Shown here piece by piece: positions 1-8,307 of a stretch of DNA of 64,000 bases. The stretch's first letter is position 1; each line of letters begins with the position of its first letter. This DNA is from Pelagibacteraceae bacterium (GTDB lineage: Bacteria > Pseudomonadota > Alphaproteobacteria > HIMB59 > GCA-002718135): contig PBDN01000002.1 in the NCBI GenBank assembly GCA_002718135.1, positions 23,678 to 87,677 of the forward strand, given 5' to 3'. Position numbers and translations under genes: made by a program. The notes beneath the pieces were generated by a model. It did not search any database. It had not been told where the DNA came from and worked only from the letters and a program-made list of their open reading frames with translations.

Positions 1-48
1 TGGAAAATACTATCTTGACCAATGCTATTAAGCCTAATGGTCAAATTC

Positions 49-549
49 ATGAATAATAAATTTATAAATTTTATTGTTATTTTAATATCTTTTTTTTTAT
101 TTAATAATTTAAATGCTCAAGATGAAATTATTAAAGGAAAAGCAAGAGCTGTAAATAGTGATTATATTAAAATTGATAAACAAACAATCATCCTATTTGG
201 TGTTGAAGCTATGGAGAGACCTCAAAAATGCTATATTAATAATGAGTTGTGGCCTTGCTGGGAAGCTGGGGTTCGTAAATTAGAAGAAATTGTCGATTTA
301 GGTGAAACAATATGTTTTATTAAAGGTAAAGCTAAGATGAATAGAGTTTTTGCTATTTGCAAAACAGAAAATATAGAATTAAATAAAGAACTTGTAAGAT
401 CTGGTCTTGCATTAGCTAGAATAAAACAGACAGATTTATATTTAGAAGATGAAAAATATGCAAAAGAAAACAATAATGGTATCTGGAGAGGAAAATTTGT
501 GGAACCATGGGTGTGGAGAATGCGGAACTTTACCCCTGATGATCCTTAA
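49..549 (+). CDS. Secreted thermonuclease (SNase)-like protein
   Basis: A small exported protein with a staphylococcal-nuclease (OB-fold) type domain. The first ~24 residues are a signal peptide (basic MNNK, a hydrophobic stretch rich in I/F/L, then NLNAQ). The rest has the SNase layout: a KGKARAVNSD opening strand, IILFGVEAMERPQKC where the family usually has RLxGIDAPE, and later ELVRSGLALAR and a GIWRG-type ending. The catalytic Arg/Asp/Glu set is not obvious: the usual D of GIDAPE reads E in GVEAMERP. Nuclease activity is therefore unproven. I start at the internal ATG because it begins the signal peptide; an upstream ATG at 22 would add nine residues before it. The product probably acts in the periplasm. 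Confidence 0.65.
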   Translation: MNNKFINFIVILISFFLFNNLNAQDEIIKGKARAVNSDYIKIDKQTIILFGVEAMERPQKCYINNELWPCWEAGVRKLEEIVDLGETICFIKGKAKMNRVFAICKTENIELNKELVRSGLALARIKQTDLYLEDEKYAKENNNGIWRGKFVEPWVWRMRNFTPDDP

Positions 550-581
550 TTGAAATTATAAAAGAATTGTTATCTTATTTC

Positions 582-1010
582 TTAAACTTGTTTTTGTAAA
601 TTAAAAAAATTTTTTAAGTTATCATAATAGTTTTCAAACCAATTAGAAAATGAATTAATGGTAATATCAGTGGGTTTTATAACTCTTTTTCTGTTATCAA
701 CTAATGAAGGTAAAATTATAACAAATTTTTTTGTTTCTGCATCATCAATATATTTTATTTCAGTAGTAACAGTTTTTTTACCTTCTAAAGGAATATGTTT
801 ATTAATTTCTTCAACTAATAATTGCTTTGATAACTCTTCATTTGTAAAATAGTATCTCATTATAAAGAGGCCTGACATCCAATGTATAGAAGACTGCTGA
901 AACCAGTTAATAACTTCATCAGTTATCGATTGTTTTGAAATGTCTAAAAGATGATTATCAATTTGTGCAATTTTAAGTTTAGTATCTATATTCCAAATTT
1001 TATTTTCCAT
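582..1010 (-). CDS. Hypothetical protein, 142 aa
   Basis: Not recognised. The protein is soluble, with no signal peptide or membrane segment, mixed charge, and several W/F-rich stretches (VINWFQQSSIHWMSG, FSNWFENYYDNLKNFF). It stands alone, convergent with the SNase-like gene and divergent from the SDR gene. Balanced composition, rather than pure Lys/Asn/Ile/Phe, supports a real gene. The overlapping plus-strand reading frame has poor composition and is taken as a shadow. Confidence 0.55.
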   Translation of the reverse strand: MENKIWNIDTKLKIAQIDNHLLDISKQSITDEVINWFQQSSIHWMSGLFIMRYYFTNEELSKQLLVEEINKHIPLEGKKTVTTEIKYIDDAETKKFVIILPSLVDNRKRVIKPTDITINSFSNWFENYYDNLKNFFNLQKQV

Positions 1011-1193
1011 ACGCTAAAGATCTTAAATTTTCTTTTATTTTATTATTTTTTAGATTTATTTTCTATATTTAATGTAATTATTATGATGAAATACCTTTAT
1101 AAAAAAACTATAATTTTTTTCTTGAAAATCAGCGATAAATTTCAAAAAGATTAAATGTTTTATATATTTTTAAAGCTGTGATATTTAGCAACA

Positions 1194-1892
1194 ATGGATA
1201 AAGTTGCGCTATTTATTGCTTCAGGAACTGGCATTGGTGCAGATGCAGCAAAATGTTTATCATCTAAAGGATTTAAAATTGCTATAATGTCTTCTTCTGG
1301 AAAAGGTGAAGAATTAGCTAAATCTATGAATGGAATTGGTTATACTGGTTCAAATCTCTCAGCAGAAGACATAAGTAATTTTATTGATAAAGTTATAAAC
1401 CAGTTTGGTAGAATTGATGTACTTGTTAACAGCGCAGGTCATGGGCCAAAAGGTGCTATATTAGAAATATCAGATGAACAATGGGTTGAAGGAATGGAAG
1501 TTTATTTTCTTAATGTCGTAAGAGCTGTAAGATATGTTACACCAACAATGACAAAACAGAATAATGGATCTATTATAAATATATCTACTTTTGCTGCATT
1601 TGAACCTGACTCTCACTTTCCTACATCAAGTGTCTTTAGATCAGGACTTGCTTCTTTTGTTAAATTATATTCTGATGAATATGCAAAAAATAATATCCGA
1701 ATAAATAATATATTACCTGGTTTTATTGACAGCTTACCAGAAAAAGAAAGTTTCACAAAAAAAATACCTCTAAAAAGATATGGGAAAGTTCATGAAATTT
1801 CTTCTGTTGTAGAATTACTTGCATCTGATGGAGGGGCTTACATCACTGGCCAAAATATAAGAGTAGATGGAGGAATTACAAGATCTGTATAA
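1194..1892 (+). CDS. Atypical short-chain dehydrogenase/reductase
   Basis: A Rossmann-fold protein of the SDR superfamily, 232 aa, close to the usual ~250. It keeps GTGIG (11-15), VLVNSAG (76-82), the catalytic-type Ser of NIST (131) and a C-terminal YITGQNIRVDGG. However, the cofactor motif TGxxxGIG begins IA instead of TG, and the YxxxK pair is replaced by Ser145-x-x-x-Arg149 (in FPTSSVFRSG). From general knowledge, a group of alphaproteobacterial SDRs shares the phrase FPTSxVFRxGLA, so this is likely a family trait rather than decay. Substrate is unknown, and normal Tyr-Lys chemistry is not expected. It stands as a single gene ahead of dusA. Confidence 0.8.
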   Translation: MDKVALFIASGTGIGADAAKCLSSKGFKIAIMSSSGKGEELAKSMNGIGYTGSNLSAEDISNFIDKVINQFGRIDVLVNSAGHGPKGAILEISDEQWVEGMEVYFLNVVRAVRYVTPTMTKQNNGSIINISTFAAFEPDSHFPTSSVFRSGLASFVKLYSDEYAKNNIRINNILPGFIDSLPEKESFTKKIPLKRYGKVHEISSVVELLASDGGAYITGQNIRVDGGITRSV

Positions 1893-1988
1893 AAAATCAA
1901 AAAAAAATATTTTAGCTACTCAATTTTGAATTAGTAATTTAGAAATTTAATTGTACATTATTTATTTTTTGTTATTTATTTAAAAAAA

Positions 1989-2978
1989 ATGTCTTATACT
2001 TTTAATGATAGAAAATTTTGTATAGCTCCAATGATGGGCTACACCACTCCTTATGCAAGAAATTTGTATAGAATATTATCTAAAAAAGCATTTATATTTA
2101 CTGAAATGATTGCAGCAAACACTATGATTTATTCAAAAAATACTGATTCAATTATAGCAAATATTAATCACAATCCAATAGCATTACAAGTAGGGGGATC
2201 TAAAATACAAGATCTAAAAAAATGTTCAAAGATAGCTTATGAATTAGATTATAATGAAATAAATTTAAATGTAGGTTGTCCTAGTAAAGCAGTTCAAAAA
2301 GGTTGTTTTGGAGTTAGGTTAATGGAAAACAAAACATTAGTAAGAGAATGCTTAGAGTCTATGCAAATAAACAAAAATATTGAAGTGTCTATAAAATGTA
2401 GAATTGGGATAGGGGAAAAATTTAACTACGATTATTTTGAGGAGTTCATTGATGAAATTATAAAAAGTGGTGTAAAAATTATATATATACATGCAAGAAA
2501 TGCGATTTTAACTGGAATTAATCCAAAGGGAAATAGAACTATACCTCCTTTAAATTATGATTTTGTAAAAGAAATTAAAGTTAAATATCCAAATATTACT
2601 TTTATATTAAATGGTGGCATTAATAGTATCGATGAAGCATTTACACTTTCAAAAGAATATGATGGGGTAATGCTGGGTAGATTAATACAAAATAATCCAT
2701 TTTGTTTAAAAGATGTTGATCGTCGTTTTTTTGGAACTCGAACAAGTTACAAAGTTGATGAAGATACAATCCATCAATATTTTCAATATATACAACCAAA
2801 AATTGGCAAAGAATCTATTTTTAGACTTCTAAGTCCGTTATTAAACATTTTTTTTGGAGTGCCAAAAAGCAAAGAATATAAAATAAAAATTCATCAGAAT
2901 ATGAAGTCACAAAAACTTGATTTTTTAGAAAAAATTTTTATCGACTTTATTAGAAAAAAAAATGCAATTATTAACTAA
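1989..2978 (+). CDS. dusA: tRNA-dihydrouridine synthase A
   Basis: FMN-dependent enzyme that reduces uridine to dihydrouridine in the tRNA D-loop. The 329-aa protein has the Dus TIM-barrel N-terminus: CIAPMMGYTT opening, FTEMIAANTM, LQVGGS, and INLNVGCPSKAVQKGCFGV with the catalytic Cys in GCPS. The DusA subgroup signature ARNAILTGINPKGNRTIPPL follows, then ILNGGI and GVMLGR for phosphate binding. The A-type phrase (KGxNRTIPPL) separates it from DusB and DusC. It converges with the PagL-like gene, the two 3' ends overlapping by 4 nt. Confidence 0.93.
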   Translation: MSYTFNDRKFCIAPMMGYTTPYARNLYRILSKKAFIFTEMIAANTMIYSKNTDSIIANINHNPIALQVGGSKIQDLKKCSKIAYELDYNEINLNVGCPSKAVQKGCFGVRLMENKTLVRECLESMQINKNIEVSIKCRIGIGEKFNYDYFEEFIDEIIKSGVKIIYIHARNAILTGINPKGNRTIPPLNYDFVKEIKVKYPNITFILNGGINSIDEAFTLSKEYDGVMLGRLIQNNPFCLKDVDRRFFGTRTSYKVDEDTIHQYFQYIQPKIGKESIFRLLSPLLNIFFGVPKSKEYKIKIHQNMKSQKLDFLEKIFIDFIRKKNAIIN

Positions 2979-3502
2979 AAAGGCACTTGGTAAGATAAAC
3001 TTAAAATTTCTACTCCTGGATTTTTTTCTCCAATATTAGCATTAGATATATGACTGAATCCCAAACCAATTCTATTACTATTTTTTAAATTATAACTGAC
3101 TTCAAAACTAGTTCTAAATTCTATTTCATTGCCTAATTTTTTTCCATCCCCATCATCATAGTACCCAGCTCCAAAACTTGGTGTAAAAATAAATTGATTC
3201 TTTTTGCCTCTAAATAGTTCACCTATGTTATCTTCTAAATATATACCAGTGATAAAATAACTTGCAGAGTCTGAGGTAAATTCAACTCCAAAAAATGGCT
3301 TTAAATAAAAAAAATTATCTTCTTCTGGTCCAATATCAAATAAAGTTTTGTCCAACCTAGTTTCAAATCTAAAATCAGTTGCAGTGTTCTCTTCAGATCC
3401 ATCAAATTTAATATCATAAAATCCAATTCCAAAAACATTATAGCCTTTTGCATATGAAGAAAATGAAAAAAAAAGTGTTAAAAATAAAATTATATATCTC
3501 AC
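2975..3502 (-). CDS. PagL-type lipid A 3-O-deacylase (acyloxyacyl hydrolase family)
   Basis: An outer-membrane beta-barrel of the PagL family, which removes the 3-O acyl chain from lipid A. A signal peptide (MRYIILFLTLFFSFSSYAKG) is followed by alternating beta strands. The C-terminal signature SHISNANIGEKNPGVE gives His151, Ser153 and Glu165. The spacing 2 and 12 is the same as in the Pseudomonas PagL triad (126/128/140). The protein ends in Phe, as outer-membrane barrels commonly do. At 175 aa it matches family length. Function is inferred from the triad; lipid A remodelling in this organism is not shown here. Confidence 0.8.
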   Translation of the reverse strand: MRYIILFLTLFFSFSSYAKGYNVFGIGFYDIKFDGSEENTATDFRFETRLDKTLFDIGPEEDNFFYLKPFFGVEFTSDSASYFITGIYLEDNIGELFRGKKNQFIFTPSFGAGYYDDGDGKKLGNEIEFRTSFEVSYNLKNSNRIGLGFSHISNANIGEKNPGVEILSLSYQVPF

Positions 3503-3614
3503 AAAACATACAATATTAAAAAATAAGAAATTATCAAATAAAAAATTATTATTATTAAGAAAAAATTTTAATAGTTTATAATTAGTATGATTTAAAAATA
3601 GATATTAATAATGC

Positions 3615-4427
3615 TTATTTTGATTCAAATAAGTCTAAAATTTCACCATTGTCTAAAAATAGCCCGGCGTAGATTTTTTTATTTGTCAGCGGTTGATTAA
3701 ACAATGTGCAAATTATATGGCTTTTAGCGTTTTCAATATTATTTTTATGAGTAGATTGATACCCTCTAACAATTCTTAAGAATGTGTTATAAGGCTTATT
3801 TATTAGGGAAAAGTTCTGATATCCCCACCAAAAACAATCGTTTTGTGCTGACAAAGGGCGTGAAACATCAACACCTCTATTAACAAAAAGTATTTTCTTT
3901 GACTCCGAATATGCTGCATGCTTTAAATTAGCTAAATATTCTTTATGTCCAAGGATATTTGCAACTGCCATGTTTAATTTTGATGTCCATTTTGAAATTG
4001 CAATTGTTCCTTGAAGCGAAATATTTTCAGCTTCACTTAAATCAAAACCATAAGATTTAAGAGTCTTATCAACTCCATGTGCAAACATCCATTTAAGAAT
4101 TTCTTGTGGATTAGGTGCAATTTGAAGTTGTAATAATTTATGAAACATTTCTTCTTGCGCACCTCTTAAAAAAACTACATCATCTGCATTTAACAGATAT
4201 TTTGCCATTAACTTAAATCGTAAATCAAGTACGCTAGTAATTGTTTCTTTAGCATGATCTCCTAAACCAACTATATTTCCTAGAAATACAATTTTGTCTC
4301 CTTGTTTAAAATTTTTTAAAATATGTTTTTTTAAAATAACAAATGATTCTAAATTTGAATGTATTGATCCTATTGCCCAAATACGTTGAACGTTTTTAAA
4401 TGATATAAAGTTAGATTTTATAGTCAA
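3615..4427 (-). CDS. Degenerate metallophosphoesterase-like protein
   Basis: It has the calcineurin-like phosphoesterase layout, but most metal-ligand positions have changed. The GDxHG motif reads G20-S-I-H-S (Asp to Ser, His kept). GDxVxRG reads G50-N-I-V-G (Asp to Asn). GNHE reads R88-G-A-Q-E (Asn to Ala, His to Gln). VHAG reads V182-N-R-G (His to Asn). GHT reads G222-Y-Q-S-T. The frame is otherwise intact at 270 aa, so this looks like a conserved pseudoenzyme rather than a pseudogene. It is the last gene of the fdxA-carD run, 3 nt after carD. A binding or regulatory role is an inference from the lost ligands. Confidence 0.75.
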   Translation of the reverse strand: MTIKSNFISFKNVQRIWAIGSIHSNLESFVILKKHILKNFKQGDKIVFLGNIVGLGDHAKETITSVLDLRFKLMAKYLLNADDVVFLRGAQEEMFHKLLQLQIAPNPQEILKWMFAHGVDKTLKSYGFDLSEAENISLQGTIAISKWTSKLNMAVANILGHKEYLANLKHAAYSESKKILFVNRGVDVSRPLSAQNDCFWWGYQNFSLINKPYNTFLRIVRGYQSTHKNNIENAKSHIICTLFNQPLTNKKIYAGLFLDNGEILDLFESK

Positions 4428-4430
4428 AAT

Positions 4431-4934
4431 TTATTTATTTTGTAATATTTTTTCAATTTTTTCAGTTGATTGAAAATAATCTGTTTTTTCTACAGCCGCC
4501 ACTTCTCTTGCTAACCTCTCAATAGCACTTTGAAACATTTGTCTCTCACTATATGATTGTTCAGATTGAGTATTCTTTCTAAATAAATCTCGAACTACTT
4601 CAGCTATTTTTATAGGGTCTCCTGAAAAAATCTTTGTATCATATTCTTGAGCTCTTCTACTCCACATAATTCTTCTAATTTTGGGCTTAAGTTTAAGAAC
4701 TCCAAAAACTTCTTCAACAATTTTTTTAGAAGATATTTTTCTTAAACCTACATCTTTTTCTTTATCCAATGGAACACGTATTGTTAGTTTTGATTGTTCC
4801 ATTTTAACAACATAAAATTTATTTTTTATTCCAGATATTTCCATATTTTCAATTTTAATAATTTCTCCCACTCCATGCTTTGGATAAACTACTATTTCGC
4901 CTATTTTAAATTCATTATTTTTTTTTTGATTCAC
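4431..4934 (-). CDS. carD: CarD/CdnL-family transcription regulator
   Basis: RNA-polymerase-binding regulator that stabilises open promoter complexes, especially at rRNA promoters in bacteria that have it. The N-terminal Tudor-like RNAP interaction domain is clear: FKIGEIVVYPKHGVGEI, then YVVKMEQSKLTIRVPLDK. A helical C-terminal domain carries RIMWSRRAQEYDTKIFSGDP and ends in the alphaproteobacterial ERLAREVAAVE stretch. Length (167 aa) is normal. It abuts fdxA on the upstream side, the stop of fdxA adjoining the carD start. The fdxA-carD pairing is common in alphaproteobacteria. Confidence 0.93.
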   Translation of the reverse strand: MNQKKNNEFKIGEIVVYPKHGVGEIIKIENMEISGIKNKFYVVKMEQSKLTIRVPLDKEKDVGLRKISSKKIVEEVFGVLKLKPKIRRIMWSRRAQEYDTKIFSGDPIKIAEVVRDLFRKNTQSEQSYSERQMFQSAIERLAREVAAVEKTDYFQSTEKIEKILQNK

Positions 4935-5267
4935 TTAGCCTCCAGGTTTATCAATAAAATGATCATTAAATTTATTTTTAACATCTTTCCAGTCTTCAGC
5001 ATCTTCGGGTGGTTCTTTCTTTTCAGTAATAACAGGCCAAATATTTGAATATTTTCTATTAATCTCAGCCCATTTTTCCATACCGTCCTCAGTATCAGCA
5101 TGAATTGCATCAACGGGACACTCTGGTTCACAAACTCCACAATCAATACATTCATCTGGATGAATTACAAGCATATTCTCTCCCTCATAAAAGCAATCAA
5201 CGGGACACACTTCTACACAATCCATATGTTTACATTTAATACATTTCTCATCAACTACATAAGTCAT
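4935..5267 (-). CDS. fdxA: Seven-iron ferredoxin FdxA
   Basis: Small cytosolic electron carrier with one 3Fe-4S and one 4Fe-4S cluster. Cys9, Cys17 and Cys50 fit the 3Fe site, and Cys21, Cys40, Cys43 and Cys46 the 4Fe site ([18 protein letters not shown], then [13 protein letters not shown]). The C-terminal tail with [19 protein letters not shown] is the FdxA-specific extension. At 110 aa it has the usual length. Its start overlaps the stop of the TerB-like gene by 4 nt, so the two are probably co-translated. Confidence 0.95.
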   Translation of the reverse strand: MTYVVDEKCIKCKHMDCVEVCPVDCFYEGENMLVIHPDECIDCGVCEPECPVDAIHADTEDGMEKWAEINRKYSNIWPVITEKKEPPEDAEDWKDVKNKFNDHFIDKPGG

Positions 5268-5728
5268 ATATTATTACTAGATTTATTGATTTTATTTAAA
5301 GCTCTTGATTTAGCAATACCAGATTTTACATCTGAAATATATAATAGTCCTGCTAAACGTCTAATCATATTTGATTCAAAATCATGAATCTTACCATCAA
5401 TCAAAATAATTTCCCATAATATTTCAAGCAAAATAAGTTTTTGCTCGTCTGAATAATTTTTATTTATTTGGGAAGTATAAAAATATAATGATTTTGATTG
5501 ATCAAAATTTTCTTTAGCTATTTCTATATATTGAGATGCTTCTTTTGGATCTATTTTAAATACATCTAATAAAGATGAATGTATTTTTTTCATTTCTTCA
5601 TCACTGATGTTGCCATCTGTATTGGCAGCCTCAATCATTAATCCACATAAAATTACTTCAATACTCTTACTATCATTGACAGCTGAGGATTGAGATTTTT
5701 CAAAAAAATTTTTTAGAGATTTAAACAA
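5264..5728 (-). CDS. TerB-like (tellurite resistance family) helical protein
   Basis: A 154-aa helical protein matching the TerB-like fold. It has two equivalent acidic turn regions, [19 protein letters not shown] (about 32-50) and [19 protein letters not shown] (about 104-122), with the family hallmark D-G-x-I followed by E. There is no signal peptide. Such proteins occur widely without tellurite and have no settled biochemical role. It sits between the SUV3-like helicase and fdxA. In related genomes I recall an S4 RNA-binding gene at this place, so its position is notable. Confidence 0.8.
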   Translation of the reverse strand: MFKSLKNFFEKSQSSAVNDSKSIEVILCGLMIEAANTDGNISDEEMKKIHSSLLDVFKIDPKEASQYIEIAKENFDQSKSLYFYTSQINKNYSDEQKLILLEILWEIILIDGKIHDFESNMIRRLAGLLYISDVKSGIAKSRALNKINKSSNNI

Positions 5729-5754
5729 TTATCTTCCTTAAATTATAAATATTA

Positions 5755-8307
5755 TTAAAGTAGTTTTTCTAAAACTGCAAAAGGAGAATTAGGATCTGCT
5801 TCTGATTTCTTATTTTTTTGTTTTGTTTTTTTTCTTTTAATTGTATTTTTTTTAATTTTAATACTTGAATCTTTGGTTTTTTTCTTAGAATTTAAATAAA
5901 ATAATCTTTTTCCTTCATTTAATAGAATAGAATCAAAACCACAAAATAATAGTATATTTTTAAGTTCATCGCTATTACAACCAACTGGATTCATTAAATC
6001 CGACGATTCTAAAAAAGGTCCATATTTAATTTTTTTCCTTGCGATAAAAAAAACCCTTTCAAAAACATCAATTCTTAGTAAAAAATTGTTTAAGTTTAGA
6101 TGTCCTATTGACGCCCAATATGATTCTGGCATTTTCAAATCACTTGTAAAAGATACTCTCCCATTTTTTGGAAGAGGTAATATTTCAAATTTAGTAAAAT
6201 TGTAGTAAACTTTCCACAATATTGAACATAGTTCCATAGATGATTTTTTTATAAAATTAGGCATAAAAAAAAATTTGGCTCCTGACCTAATCCCCATTTT
6301 TGACAATGCAGCTTTATCTTTTTCATTTATGTTTTTTAAAAAAGAAAGAAATTTTGCATTTGATAATGTGCCTAAATTTTCAAAAATATTAAATGCTATA
6401 GCTCTAACTTGTGAAGACATTTCATTTTCAATATTATACTTTATTGGTTTTAGCTCAGTTTCTATTTTATTATCAATCCAATTTTGTAATTTAGATGAAA
6501 TAAGCAATTTATTTTTTGAATCAATAAATTCTGAATTAAAAGATTCTGCAATTGGTGAAAAAATATTATTGCCTTTTTTAATTATGCCAACTTTTTCAGT
6601 GCCCCATAATATATTAATATCATCTTTAAAATTAATATTAGTAACTTCTCCTAAGCTCAATGAGTCATTAGGGGCATTTAAAAAAGTAGATATTTTTTCA
6701 GCAATCATATTTCTTATCGATTTTTTAACATGAGAAAGTGCAAAAAGAGAATTAGAAAGTTTTTTTTGTTCAAATTTTAAATCAAATCCGTTAACATTTG
6801 CATATTTTATCCCATTTATTAGAATACTTCTATCATTATTTATTTCAATAACTGATTTAATATTTTCTTTTGAAACGTTATTAAAATATACACTTGAGCT
6901 ATCAACAAATTTATTAGTAAGACCAATATGTAAGTTGTCGGACAAAATATTTTCAATTTTCTGTGTTTTATCTTGCCAATACTCTTGATTTGAAACCCAA
7001 TTATTATGGTTAGCTATGTATGTCCAAGTTCTAATTTGAGAAATCTTCATCATTAATTGCTCTACATCCCCATTAAAAGTTTGTAATTTATTTATTTTAT
7101 TTGATATCCACTCTTCAGGTATTTTATTCTTCTGCACAAGAAGTAAAAAAATTGTTTTTAAAAAATTAACATAATTATCATTAAATATTTTTTGAAAATC
7201 AGGAATTCTACAAACTTCCCAAAGCAATTTAATTCTATTTTCTGTATTTAAAATTTTTTTTATTTCAATATCTTCAATTAATATTTTAAAATTAATTTCA
7301 TCCTCAGCGTTTTTTTTTCTAATAAAAATACTTTTAACAGGGAATTGTTTTAAACAATTTAATACACTATTTATTGAAAAAAAATCAATTTTTGAATTTC
7401 TCCAATAAATTTTTTGTATTTGCATAAAATTGTGATTCTCTATTGATTGAATTATAAATGGATCTAACATTCCGGCGTCATTGGTATATCCGAAGGTCCC
7501 ATCATTTTTATAGCGCCCTGCTCTACCTGCTATTTGACCGATTTCAGCAGGTGTTAAGTTTCTTTTATATCTTCCATCAAATTTTTCAAAAGATGAAAAT
7601 GCTACATGATTTATATTTAAATTTAAACCCATACCTATTGCATCAGTAGCAACTAAATAATCCACCTTTTTATCTTCATATACCTCCACTTGAGAATTTC
7701 TTGTTCTGGGGCTAAGTGATCCAAGAACAATAGCTGCGCCACCTTTATGAATTCTTAAACTTTCTGCAATTTCATATACTTTGTTAATGTTAAAAGCTAT
7801 AACAGCAGATCTGGGTTTTAATTTAGACAAATTTTTTTTTGGTAAATAATCTAATTTTGAAAATCTATTTAATTGTTGAATTTTTATATTAGGAAATAAT
7901 TGCAACAATATGTTTTTTATTGTTAAAGATCCAAGAAAAATAGTTTCAAAACTACCTCTGGCATTTAATATTCGATCGGTAAAAATATGGCCTCTTTCAT
8001 AATCAGCAGCCAATTGAATTTCATCAACAACAATACATTCTACTTCTAAATTTGTTGGCATTGATTCTACTGTACAAAAAAAATATTTTGCCTCTTTGGG
8101 TATTATTTTTTCTTCACCAGTAATTAAAGCAACTAAATTAAGACCTAATTTTTTAACAGCTTTATCATAATTTTCCCTTGCTAAAAGTCTTAAGGGGAAA
8201 CCAAAAATTCCAGATTTATAAGAAATGAGTTTTTCAAAAGCTAAAAATGTTTTACCAGTATTGGTTGGTCCAAGAATAGCGGATAAATTAGCATAATCAT
8301 AATTCAT
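5755..8307 (-). CDS. SUV3-like superfamily II RNA helicase
   Basis: ATP-dependent helicase related to mitochondrial SUV3, the partner of RNA-degrading exonucleases in mitochondria and probably an RNA helicase here. Walker A is GPTNTGKT (13-20), the DExH-type box is VVDEIQ, and motif VI is QIAGRAGR. The long helical and SUV3 C-terminal regions follow. The tail is very Lys-rich (IKIKKNTIKRKKTKQKNKK) and ends SPFAVLEKLL, an ending common in alphaproteobacterial homologues. At 850 aa the length is in range. Its start overlaps the acnA stop by 4 nt, so it is read from the acnA side. Confidence 0.88.
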   Translation of the reverse strand: MNYDYANLSAILGPTNTGKTFLAFEKLISYKSGIFGFPLRLLARENYDKAVKKLGLNLVALITGEEKIIPKEAKYFFCTVESMPTNLEVECIVVDEIQLAADYERGHIFTDRILNARGSFETIFLGSLTIKNILLQLFPNIKIQQLNRFSKLDYLPKKNLSKLKPRSAVIAFNINKVYEIAESLRIHKGGAAIVLGSLSPRTRNSQVEVYEDKKVDYLVATDAIGMGLNLNINHVAFSSFEKFDGRYKRNLTPAEIGQIAGRAGRYKNDGTFGYTNDAGMLDPFIIQSIENHNFMQIQKIYWRNSKIDFFSINSVLNCLKQFPVKSIFIRKKNAEDEINFKILIEDIEIKKILNTENRIKLLWEVCRIPDFQKIFNDNYVNFLKTIFLLLVQKNKIPEEWISNKINKLQTFNGDVEQLMMKISQIRTWTYIANHNNWVSNQEYWQDKTQKIENILSDNLHIGLTNKFVDSSSVYFNNVSKENIKSVIEINNDRSILINGIKYANVNGFDLKFEQKKLSNSLFALSHVKKSIRNMIAEKISTFLNAPNDSLSLGEVTNINFKDDINILWGTEKVGIIKKGNNIFSPIAESFNSEFIDSKNKLLISSKLQNWIDNKIETELKPIKYNIENEMSSQVRAIAFNIFENLGTLSNAKFLSFLKNINEKDKAALSKMGIRSGAKFFFMPNFIKKSSMELCSILWKVYYNFTKFEILPLPKNGRVSFTSDLKMPESYWASIGHLNLNNFLLRIDVFERVFFIARKKIKYGPFLESSDLMNPVGCNSDELKNILLFCGFDSILLNEGKRLFYLNSKKKTKDSSIKIKKNTIKRKKTKQKNKKSEADPNSPFAVLEKLL

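Noticed and set aside
15..44. Inverted repeat TTGACCA / TGGTCAA before the first gene
   Set aside because: 16-base loop, no T run after it, and it lies at the window edge; it may be a relic of an upstream terminator but cannot be supported.
231..473. Antisense open frame inside the SNase-like gene
   Set aside because: Composition rich in Leu/Ser/Phe as a mirror of the coding strand; no family text or start signal.
951..1154. Open frame before the SDR gene
   Set aside because: Almost only Ile, Phe, Leu, Lys and Tyr, and it overlaps the start of the 142-aa gene on the other strand; judged chance.
4794..5387. Plus-strand open frames opposite carD and fdxA
   Set aside because: They are reverse-strand shadows of two certain genes, made of Phe/Asn/Ile repeats.
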